Assembly (NCBI GenBank): GCA_030038295.1 | Contig: JASHPF010000275.1 | Coordinates: forward strand, 1-32,273 | DNA: 32,273 bases | Direction of reading: 5' to 3' | Origin: Streptosporangiaceae bacterium | GTDB lineage: Bacteria > Actinomycetota > Actinomycetes > Streptosporangiales > Streptosporangiaceae | In this document: positions 25,825 to 32,273 of the stretch, one piece after another | How the letters are laid out: each line of letters opens with the position of its first letter | How positions within the stretch are numbered: position 1 is the first letter of the stretch | Made by a program: the position numbers and the translations under genes | Notes under the pieces: generated by a model | What the model saw: the letters and a program-made list of their open reading frames with translations, nothing else | Databases searched by the model: none | What the model was told of the DNA's origin: nothing

Positions 25825-26503
25825 CGGGTGCGGCGTGGCGCGATAAGCCGCGCGCGCCCTGCAGCTGCCGGCCGCCCGCCATCTCGCGCTTGATCCAGTT
25901 GTTGATGACCTGGTCGCTCTCCCACGAGGTGATCAGTGCGTACCGCGGCCTCGGTCCGGGGTGCCAGACGACGTGCCACATCCGCTCGGTGTCGATGACC
26001 AGCTGCAGACCGGGGTGCAGCGGGATGCGCGTCTCGGTGGCCGGGTCTTCCTTGTCCTCGCGCAGGATGAACACGGACTTGCCCGCGGCGTCGTCGAGTT
26101 CGAGCCAGGACCGGATCACCCAGCCGGTGCCGTCCGGGTTGAGCCGGTTGTTGTCGTCGCGGTGCAGCTGGCGGAGTGCCGTCGCCTCGTCGCTGGGGTT
26201 GAGCTTGATCACGCGCACCCGGCCGAAGTTGCCGCCGATGCTCTCGACGTAGCGTGCGAGGCTCGGAGCGAGCTTACGGTTGACGGTCCAGATCCCGTAC
26301 TTGTCCGGCTTGCCGTGGTCCCAGAAGCCGCGGCAGTCCATCTCGCCGGTCGCCGACGCCAGCGGCGCGAAGTTGGTGTCGCCGCCGCTCTTCCAGTCCA
26401 TGTACTCGAGCGATTCCCATTCGTCCGGGGAAATTCGCGGGCCCTTGAAATCGCCGAGGACGACGTAACCCTTTTTTGCCATGATGTCGAGCTTGTGATG
26501 CAT
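25538..26503 (-). CDS. Possible Fe(II)/2-oxoglutarate-type (beta-hydroxylase-like) protein, over-extended at the 3' end
   Basis: An open frame of 321 residues of which about the first 210 look like a real protein. Within them, LHRDDN (His114, Asp116), MWHVVWH (His177/His181) and PRYALI (Arg187) resemble the metal ligands and 2-oxoglutarate arginine of jelly-roll oxygenases such as aspartyl/asparaginyl beta-hydroxylases; the assignment is tentative. After about residue 210 the sequence turns Arg/Gly/Ala-rich and from residue 227 it overlaps the start of the D-2-hydroxyacid dehydrogenase in a different frame, so the natural stop may have been lost or frameshifted just before that gene. A run of G before the ATG at 26503 serves as ribosome binding site. 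Function is not established. Confidence 0.55.
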   Translation of the reverse strand: MHHKLDIMAKKGYVVLGDFKGPRISPDEWESLEYMDWKSGGDTNFAPLASATGEMDCRGFWDHGKPDKYGIWTVNRKLAPSLARYVESIGGNFGRVRVIKLNPSDEATALRQLHRDDNNRLNPDGTGWVIRSWLELDDAAGKSVFILREDKEDPATETRIPLHPGLQLVIDTERMWHVVWHPGPRPRYALITSWESDQVINNWIKREMAGGRQLQGARGLSRHAAPDAGMVTCRADCYPGGGAGRLSAPGQRVRRLGVPRARRRGRLLSRPNRPAGPGGHAGRLRRARAHAGTERVRAIRARTAAAPAVARDHRHVERRRG

Positions 26504-27072
26504 GCTGTACCCCCGTCGTAGCTCGTATTTCAGGTCCGTACGCGCGGGCCCGGATGCGATTTCTATTTCCTGCTCGAAACGAGCTGACGCCGGACGCGAG
26601 CGCAGCGACCCAGGTCATGACGGGGTTTTTGGACGGCGGTTACCTGGCGGCGCACGGCCTGAAAGGGAGGCCAACAACTGCACAAAGCCTTAACCAAGAC
26701 TGAATCCGCTGGCGTGTCGTTGTTCCCGCGGCTGGATAAGGCCGGCCTCCGGTCCATCACCTCATTGACCATGACAAAACCGTCGGGGACGGTTCTGGCA
26801 CGATCCACAACCGGCGCCGGGCAGTTTTGTTCTGCTCTGGGGTGTCTCGGGATGATCCGGGCTGGATGGCCGCGTTAGATACGTTGCAGCGGCAGCGATG
26901 GCTGGCCGGGTGTGGCCGGCCAGAGCTGACCCGCACGCCCCAGATGGGCGTGTTCGTGATCTTCGAAGCGCCCGGCAGCAGCCGGGCGATCAGTCCCGAG
27001 GAAGAGGATGTCCGCACCCAGGTCGGTTCATCCGGGATACCGCAGCCACCAGGGCCGACCGAGGGAACCGGA
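26504..27072. other. Gene-poor region between the 2OG-like gene and the transpeptidase
   Basis: About 570 bp, less GC-rich than its surroundings in its first half. It must contain the divergent promoters of both neighbours. A 7-bp hairpin (AACCGTC, GGG, GACGGTT at 26778-26794) is the only clear structure and lacks a T-tract. From 26827 a frame stays open into the transpeptidase; its first 82 codons have no recognisable domain, and I treat them as upstream sequence, though an earlier start cannot be excluded. Confidence 0.4.
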
Positions 27073-27948
27073 TTGTCTGCTGCGACACAAATCCGTACGC
27101 GGATCATGGCCGTGGGAGGCGCCGTCGTCCTCCTGCTGGTCGCTGGAATCTGGACCGCACTCGCCAACTCCAGTGCCGGGGCGATCCCGCGCTCCGGGCG
27201 TGCCTACTCGACAGCCCGGCTCGACGAATTGCTCGCACAGCTCGGCTACCTGCCGCTGACCTGGACGCCGGCCGCCGGGCAGAAGGTCCCGACCGACAAC
27301 GACGCGGCCGGCCAGCTGGCCGCGGCTTACCACGCGCCGAGGGGCCAGTTCACCTGGAAATCCGGCTATCCGAGCGAACTGCGGCGCTTCTGGCGGGACG
27401 GCACAACCGACGGGCTGATCCTCCAGGGCGCGGTCATGGCGTTTGAGCAGCAGCACGGCCTGAAGGTCGACGGTATCGCCGGGCCTAAGGTCTGGCACGC
27501 CCTGCTGACGGCCGTGGCTGCTCATGACGTGAACAAAAACGGCTATACCTACGCGATCGCGAGCGAGGGCGACCCGGAGACGCTGACGATCTGGCACGAC
27601 GGCCAGCAGGTGCTGCAGACAGACGCCGACACCGGCATCCCGGCCTCGCCGACGACGATCGGCACGTCGCCGGTCTACCTGAGGTACTACTACCAGGACA
27701 TGCAGGGAACGAATCCCAACGGAACCCCGTACTCCAGTCCTGTATACTATATTTCATATTTTCGTGGTAACTTGGCCGTGCACTGGTACCCGCGGGCGTC
27801 GTACGGATTCCCGCAGAGCCTGGGCTGCGTCGAGCTGCCGTGGAGCGCCGCCAAGACGGCCTGGCAGTACCTGTCGTATGGCTCCCTCGTGACGGTGCAG
27901 CCGGGCTCGCAGACCCCCGGCACGAGTCCGGTCGACCCGACCACCTAG
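27073..27948 (+). CDS. L,D-transpeptidase with peptidoglycan-binding domain
   Basis: A 291-residue membrane-anchored cell-wall enzyme that would form 3-3 crosslinks in peptidoglycan outside the membrane. After a short basic N-terminus, residues 11-32 form an anchor or signal helix; a peptidoglycan-binding repeat lies at about 112-145 (LQGAVMAFEQQHGLKVDGIAG); the YkuD-type catalytic domain fills 155-275 with His237 and the Cys motif SLGC at 249-252, Cys252 being the nucleophile. Most relatives read SHGC. I prefer the TTG at 27073: GAGGGA at 27061-27066 is well placed and it gives a normal anchor. An earlier start (26827) would add 82 residues of cytoplasmic tail. An A/T-rich patch at 27741-27763 is unlike the rest of the gene. 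Confidence 0.82.
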   Translation: MSAATQIRTRIMAVGGAVVLLLVAGIWTALANSSAGAIPRSGRAYSTARLDELLAQLGYLPLTWTPAAGQKVPTDNDAAGQLAAAYHAPRGQFTWKSGYPSELRRFWRDGTTDGLILQGAVMAFEQQHGLKVDGIAGPKVWHALLTAVAAHDVNKNGYTYAIASEGDPETLTIWHDGQQVLQTDADTGIPASPTTIGTSPVYLRYYYQDMQGTNPNGTPYSSPVYYISYFRGNLAVHWYPRASYGFPQSLGCVELPWSAAKTAWQYLSYGSLVTVQPGSQTPGTSPVDPTT

Positions 27949-28071
27949 TGGTCATGTCCGTATTCCAAGCCCCTGGGTAAACTGGGCGGAGACGATGGGG
28001 CTCGTCCGCGTAACCGCCAGCGATGGCTGATGGCTCCTGACGACCGCCGCAAGGCGAGGACAGGAGCACCC

Positions 28072-29655
28072 ATGGCCGCACCGGCACAGCGCACCGAGCC
28101 GACAAGCTGCGCACGGCCCGCCTACATGAGCCTGCTGTCCGCCGCGCCGAGCGCTGAGCTGCCCGGCACCGACACGGCGGGGCAGGATTTCGTCGCCGAC
28201 GTCAACCTCGATCAGGTGATCGCGGCGATCGCGGGCGGCCGGGAGCAGCGCGAGCTGATCACTCAGGTGCTGCACCGGCAGGTCCGGGACGTCGGCACAC
28301 TCCAGTACCGGCACGAGGTCTTCCGCGACCTCGCAGATCCGGTGCTGCTCGACGCCCTCGAACGGTTCGGCGGCCACATGCGCGACGTGCGAGTCCACGT
28401 GGGCGGGCTGGCCCGGATGCGCTCGGCAGAGCAGCAGCAGGGCTGGTTCCTGGACGCGGCCGCGATCTACTGCGACGCGGTCCGGGCGCTCGCCACGACC
28501 CTGTCCGCGCGGCCAGTCGGCTCGCGTGGCTTGCGGGCGTTCCGCGACTACCTCACCGAGTACGCGGGCTCACCTGCCTTCGACCGGCTTGCCGCGGACA
28601 CGGCGGCACGCAAGGCCGACCTCAGCGGCGTCAGCTATCTCGTGCGGATCAGGGGCGGCCGCGTCGAGGTGCGCCGGTACGACGGCGAGCCGGACTACAG
28701 CGCCGAGATCGAGGCGACGTTCGCGCGCTTCGCGCAGGCCGAGGCCAAGGACTACCGGGTGCGCTACCGGACGTGGCCGGGCATGACCGGAGTCGGTGCG
28801 CAGATTGTCAGCCTCGTAGCCCGGCTGTTCCCGGCCGAGTTCGGCGCCCTTACGGAGTTCTGCCGGACGCACGCGGGGTTTGTCGACGCGGCCATCGACC
28901 AGTTCGACCGCGAGCTCCAGTTCTACCTGGCCTACCTCGACTACACCCGCCCGATGCAGGGGTCCGGGCTGGCCTTCTGCTACCCGGAGCTGTCCGCGGC
29001 CACGAAGGACATCTTCGCCCGCGACACCTTCGATATCGCGCTCGCGGCGAGACTGACCGCGAGCCACTCCCCCGTCGTGACCAACGACTTCCAGCTCACC
29101 GGGCCAGAGCGCGTCATCGTCGTGTCCGGGCCTAACCAGGGCGGCAAGACCACGTTCGCGCGGACCTTCGGCCAGCTGCACCACCTGGCCGCGGTGGGCT
29201 GCCCGGTGCCCGGCAGCGCGGCGCGGCTGTTTCTGTGCGACCAGATCCTCACCCACTTCGAGCGGGAGGAGGACATCGGCCGCCAGACCGGCAAGCTCGA
29301 GGACGATCTGCTGCGGATCCAGCGCGCCCTGCTGACCGCCACGCCCGCGAGCATTGTGATCATGAACGAGATCTTCGCCTCGACCACGCTGAGCGACGCC
29401 CGTTTCCTCGGCGGCCGGGTGCTCACCAAGATCGTCGAAAGCGACATCGTCGGCGTGTACGTCACCTTCGTCGACGAGCTCGCCGCGTTCGGGCCGAGCG
29501 TGGTGAGCATGGCAAGCACCGTCGTGCCCGGCAACCCGGCCGAGCGAACGTACAAGGTCGTGCGCAGGCCGGCCGACGGGCTGGCGTACGCGCTGGCGAT
29601 CGCCGACAAGCACCGGGTCACCTACCAGCAGCTCACCCGGCGGCTGAGCTCGTGA
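28072..29655 (+). CDS. Orphan MutS-like ATPase, first of a tandem pair
   Basis: A 527-residue protein with a C-terminal MutS-type ATPase: the P-loop is GPNQGGKTT at 353-361 and the Walker B strand VIMNE ends at Glu433, followed by IFASTT. The N-terminal 330 residues fit the MutS lever and core region, and the mismatch-recognition domain I with its Phe-x-Glu motif is absent. It therefore belongs with the short orphan MutS families, not with mismatch repair MutS. AGGAG at 28062-28066 supports the ATG at 28072. Its stop overlaps the start of the second MutS-like gene as GTGA, and the two probably make a heterodimer. Most actinobacteria lack canonical MutS/MutL, so the role is open. Confidence 0.82.
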   Translation: MAAPAQRTEPTSCARPAYMSLLSAAPSAELPGTDTAGQDFVADVNLDQVIAAIAGGREQRELITQVLHRQVRDVGTLQYRHEVFRDLADPVLLDALERFGGHMRDVRVHVGGLARMRSAEQQQGWFLDAAAIYCDAVRALATTLSARPVGSRGLRAFRDYLTEYAGSPAFDRLAADTAARKADLSGVSYLVRIRGGRVEVRRYDGEPDYSAEIEATFARFAQAEAKDYRVRYRTWPGMTGVGAQIVSLVARLFPAEFGALTEFCRTHAGFVDAAIDQFDRELQFYLAYLDYTRPMQGSGLAFCYPELSAATKDIFARDTFDIALAARLTASHSPVVTNDFQLTGPERVIVVSGPNQGGKTTFARTFGQLHHLAAVGCPVPGSAARLFLCDQILTHFEREEDIGRQTGKLEDDLLRIQRALLTATPASIVIMNEIFASTTLSDARFLGGRVLTKIVESDIVGVYVTFVDELAAFGPSVVSMASTVVPGNPAERTYKVVRRPADGLAYALAIADKHRVTYQQLTRRLSS

Positions 29656-31199
29656 AGGCGCACCTGCTGCACCCGGACGCCGACTTCGACTTCGCGGCGC
29701 AGCTGCCGGCGGGCCACGAAGACCTCAGCCAGGACCTCGAGGTCGGCACGCTGCTGACCACGATGGCGGGCAGTGACCTGTTTCTCCGCGACGTGTCCGA
29801 ACGGGTTCTGCTGGCCAGCGTCACCGACCCCGAGGTGATCCGGTACCGTCAGCAGATCCTCGCGGACTGCATCGCGCACCCCGATGTCGTCCGGCAGATG
29901 TACGACATCGCGGTCGGCGCGCTGCGGGACAAGCGCGGGGTCTGGGGCTTCCTGACGTCGGGAAACCCGTCATCCATCCTGTCCGGCGCGGTGAACCAGC
30001 TCGAAGTCCTGATCGCGAGGCTCCGCCAGCTGCGTCGGCTGGCCGACGAGCAGGGCGGCGCGTTCCGTTCCGCGGGCCTGACGGCGCTCGTCGACAGCCT
30101 CCGGCGCGACCTGGACGACGAGTACTTCGACACCGTGGCCCGGCAGCTGAGGCAGCTGCGGTTCCGGGACGGCGTGCCGATTAGCGCGCAGCTCGACCGC
30201 GACAACAGCGGCATCGGCTACGTGCTGCGGTCCGGGAGCACCCGGCGCGGCTGGAAGGAACGCGTGGGCATCGAGCCCCGGTCGGTCTACGCGTTCACGC
30301 TGCACCCACGGGACGAGGCGGGCGCGGAGGCGCTGTCAGACCTGACCAGCCGGGGCATCAACCTCGTAGCCAACGCGGCAGCACGGTCCGCCGACCACGT
30401 CACGAGCTACTTCACCATGCTGCGGGCGGAGCTCGGGTTCTACGTCTGCTGCCTCAGGCTGCACGACGAGCTGATTGCGCGCGATGTACCGGTGACGTTC
30501 CCCGAGCCCGCCGCGGGAGGCCGCGGCCGCGCACCGGAACTGACCTGCGAGGACCTGCGCGACGCCAGCCTCGCGCTGCGCATCGACCGGGTGGTCGGCA
30601 ACGACATCGACGCCGACGGCAAGCCTCTGCTGATCATCACCGGCGCCAGCTCTGGCGGCAAGTCAACGTTCCTGCGCAGCCTGGGTCTGGCCCAGCTCAT
30701 GCTGCAGGCCGGCCTGTTCGTCACCGCCCGGTCACTGCGGTCCAGCGTCTGCCGGCAGGTGTTCACCCACTTCCTCCGCGAAGAGGACGCCTCGATGGTC
30801 AGCGGGCGCCTCGATGAGGAGCTGAGCCGGATGAGCGCCATCGCCGACCACCTGGGCCCGGACTGCCTCGTGCTGTTCAACGAGTCATTCGCGGCGACCA
30901 ACGAGCGGGAGGGATCGGAAATCGGCCGCCAGGTCGTCCGCGCGCTGCTGGCCGCCGGGATCCGGGTCTGCTTCGTCACGCACCAGTTCGACTTCGCCGA
31001 CAGCTTCCACCGCCTGCAGCCGACCGGCACGGTGTTCCTGCGGGCGCCGCGCCAGCCCGACGGGCAGCGCACCTTCCGGCTCGACGTCGCCGAGCCGCTG
31101 CCGACGAGTTTCGGCGCGGACATCTATTACCGGATCGGCGGCTGGCTGGGCGAGCAGACCGCGGACGTGAGCGGCGCCGACCACGCCGATCCTGGCTGA
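29652..31199 (+). CDS. Orphan MutS-like ATPase, second of a tandem pair
   Basis: A 515-residue paralogue of the preceding protein, starting at a GTG that overlaps the previous stop by four bases. The P-loop is GASSGGKST at 331-339 and Walker B is LVLFNE ending at Glu411, then SFAATN. The N-terminal 300 residues contain long helices (for instance the NQLEVLIARLRQLRRLADEQ region), as in the MutS lever, and again domain I is lacking. The two proteins differ clearly in sequence, so the duplication is old. Translational coupling implies equal amounts, fitting a two-subunit ATPase clamp. It ends 90 bp before the opposing HyfB-like gene. Confidence 0.82.
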   Translation: MKAHLLHPDADFDFAAQLPAGHEDLSQDLEVGTLLTTMAGSDLFLRDVSERVLLASVTDPEVIRYRQQILADCIAHPDVVRQMYDIAVGALRDKRGVWGFLTSGNPSSILSGAVNQLEVLIARLRQLRRLADEQGGAFRSAGLTALVDSLRRDLDDEYFDTVARQLRQLRFRDGVPISAQLDRDNSGIGYVLRSGSTRRGWKERVGIEPRSVYAFTLHPRDEAGAEALSDLTSRGINLVANAAARSADHVTSYFTMLRAELGFYVCCLRLHDELIARDVPVTFPEPAAGGRGRAPELTCEDLRDASLALRIDRVVGNDIDADGKPLLIITGASSGGKSTFLRSLGLAQLMLQAGLFVTARSLRSSVCRQVFTHFLREEDASMVSGRLDEELSRMSAIADHLGPDCLVLFNESFAATNEREGSEIGRQVVRALLAAGIRVCFVTHQFDFADSFHRLQPTGTVFLRAPRQPDGQRTFRLDVAEPLPTSFGADIYYRIGGWLGEQTADVSGADHADPG

Positions 31200-31289
31200 C
31201 GGCGGACCGCCAGCACGGCGCCGCAGCCCACGCCGCCAGGCTCGCTTCGCCGGGCACCGAAGGATTCGGGCTACGCCGATCGGGATCAG

Positions 31290-32273
31290 CTACACCGCGG
31301 CGATCAGGTAGGCGACCAGCACCGCCACGAAGACGTAGAGCAAATACAGATTGACGTCGCCGGACTGAAGCGGCCGGACGAAGTCGGCCAGCCACTCGAC
31401 GGCCCGGATCACCGGCCGGTAGAGGTAGCGCTCGAAGACCGGGGTAACCGCCGTCTCGTAGTGCACCGGACCGGACCGGCCCGCCGGGTCGTCGGAGGCT
31501 CGCTGGACAAAGACCGACGGCCGGTACAGCGCGTCGAAGGTGACGCGCGTCGGCGCCGAGAAGGTCATCGCCGAGTACTGCATCCGCGGCCGGAACGCCA
31601 GCATCCCGCCGTCCCAGACCGGCACGACGACGGACGCCCCTCGCGGCCGCCCGGCCAGATAGATCAGCACCGGCACGACGGTCACCGCGAGCAGGAAGAC
31701 GGCCAGGTAGGTGGGCGAGAACCCGGAGAAGTTCAGGTGCGCCGGGATCACGGTCAGCTTGCCCGGCAGCAGCACGGGCCGGAGCACCACCCCGGTCGCG
31801 GTGCGCACCGCCCTGGCCAGGCCGACGAGCAGCACCGGCGCGCCCACCGCCAGCGCGACGCACGCGGTCGCCAGCAGGGCAGGGCCGGCCACCGGCTGGC
31901 CCCGCTCGGTCGCCGCCGCGGCCTGCCTGGTGCGCGGCATGCCGAGGTAGGGAATGCCGTACCCGCGCACGAACGCGTAGATCGCGAGCCCCCCGGTCAG
32001 GCCGAGGGTGGCGGCCGCGAGCACGATCAGGATGGCCACCAGGTGGCTGCCGGTGCGGAACCCCTGGAACAGGCCCTGGAAGATCAGCCACTCGCTGACG
32101 AAGCCGTTGAGCGGCGGCAGCGCGGCGATGCCGAGCGTGCCCACGAACGCGATCACCCCGGATCGCGGCATCAGCCGGGCGAGCCCGCCGAGCCGGTCCA
32201 TGTCCCTGGTACCGGCCGCGTGCTCGGTCACGCCGGCCTCCAGGAACAGCAGGGTCTTGTAGGTGCCGTGATT
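31290..32273 (-). CDS. HyfB/NuoL-like proton-translocating subunit, C-terminal part (5' end outside window)
   Basis: The last 327 residues of a membrane antiporter-like subunit related to hydrogenase-4 component B and NuoL. The visible N-terminal part reads HGTYKTLLFLEAGV, then GTRDMDRLGGL, followed by PPLNGFVSEWLIFQ; these are the conserved lysine-helix and loop landmarks of this family. At least four membrane spans follow, and a final hydrophobic helix ends the protein. The frame is open to the window edge, so the start lies beyond 32273. It would translocate protons in a membrane-bound hydrogenase, formate-linked or NADH-dehydrogenase-like complex; partner genes are expected further right. 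Confidence 0.85.
   Translation of the reverse strand, partial: NHGTYKTLLFLEAGVTEHAAGTRDMDRLGGLARLMPRSGVIAFVGTLGIAALPPLNGFVSEWLIFQGLFQGFRTGSHLVAILIVLAAATLGLTGGLAIYAFVRGYGIPYLGMPRTRQAAAATERGQPVAGPALLATACVALAVGAPVLLVGLARAVRTATGVVLRPVLLPGKLTVIPAHLNFSGFSPTYLAVFLLAVTVVPVLIYLAGRPRGASVVVPVWDGGMLAFRPRMQYSAMTFSAPTRVTFDALYRPSVFVQRASDDPAGRSGPVHYETAVTPVFERYLYRPVIRAVEWLADFVRPLQSGDVNLYLLYVFVAVLVAYLIAAV

Noticed and set aside
26778-26794. Hairpin AACCGTC-GGG-GACGGTT as a terminator
   Set aside because: No T-tract on either strand and no gene ends nearby; it may be an operator but there is no further support.
26563-26808. Minus-strand 81-codon frame between the oxygenase-like and transpeptidase genes
   Set aside because: No motif, no ribosome binding site and codon use unlike the neighbours.
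27978-27983. TAAACT as the -10 box of the tandem MutS-like genes
   Set aside because: Fits TAnnnT but has no -35 partner at 16-18 bp; such hexamers occur by chance in this gap.
31290-32273. Link between formate from PurU and a formate hydrogenlyase-type complex suggested by the HyfB-like gene
   Set aside because: The two loci are 18 kb apart, in opposite orientation, and no formate dehydrogenase or hydrogenase catalytic gene is in the window; the idea has no sequence support here.

Overview
The window is very GC-rich (third codon positions are almost all G or C), uses GTG and TTG starts, carries TAnnnT-type and GGAGG-type signals, and encodes an F420-type LLM oxidoreductase, an MmyB-like XRE regulator and a leuS attenuator of the kind described in Streptomyces. 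This points to an actinobacterial chromosome, probably a soil or spore-forming lineage; genus cannot be read from the sequence.

Layout. (1) 1-6.65 kb: a molybdenum hydroxylase with fused [2Fe-2S] and molybdopterin domains, converging on a minus-strand run of acyl-ACP thioesterase, GNAT acetyltransferase and FAD-linked oxidase, followed by a divergent SAM methyltransferase. (2) 7.0-13.33 kb: the most coherent block, six tightly coupled plus-strand genes that all concern one-carbon metabolism: a MetV-like cysteine-rich protein, MetF, a 500-residue MidA-like SAM-fold protein of unknown role, a short MetE-core methionine synthase, MetK and PurU. Together they would take folate-bound one-carbon units to methyl, methionine and SAM, with PurU returning formyl-THF to THF plus formate. 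(3) 13.4-16.4 kb: leuS behind a complete-looking transcription attenuator (13-residue leader peptide with tandem rare CTT Leu codons, hairpin, intrinsic terminator). (4) 16.5-19.2 kb: an SDR, an XRE/MmyB-like regulator and an LLM oxidoreductase. (5) 19.367-21.292 kb: a complete IS701-family insertion sequence with 22-bp ends, a 4-bp CTAG duplication and a DUF4279-type passenger gene. (6) 21.4-26.5 kb: a small membrane protein, a HAD hydrolase, an aldo/keto reductase, a Gfo/Idh oxidoreductase, a D-2-hydroxyacid dehydrogenase and a possible iron/2-oxoglutarate-type enzyme whose frame runs into its neighbour. (7) 27-32.3 kb: an L,D-transpeptidase, a tandem pair of orphan MutS-like ATPases and the C-terminal part of a HyfB/NuoL-like proton-channel subunit that leaves the window.

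The best candidate for an under-described system is the one-carbon operon at 7012-13334, because it pairs a MetE core lacking the usual N-terminal folate domain with an unassigned SAM-fold protein placed between metF and the MetE core. The leuS attenuator, the IS passenger gene and the hairpin over the transposase start are secondary points of interest. No tRNA, rRNA, CRISPR array or prophage was seen.
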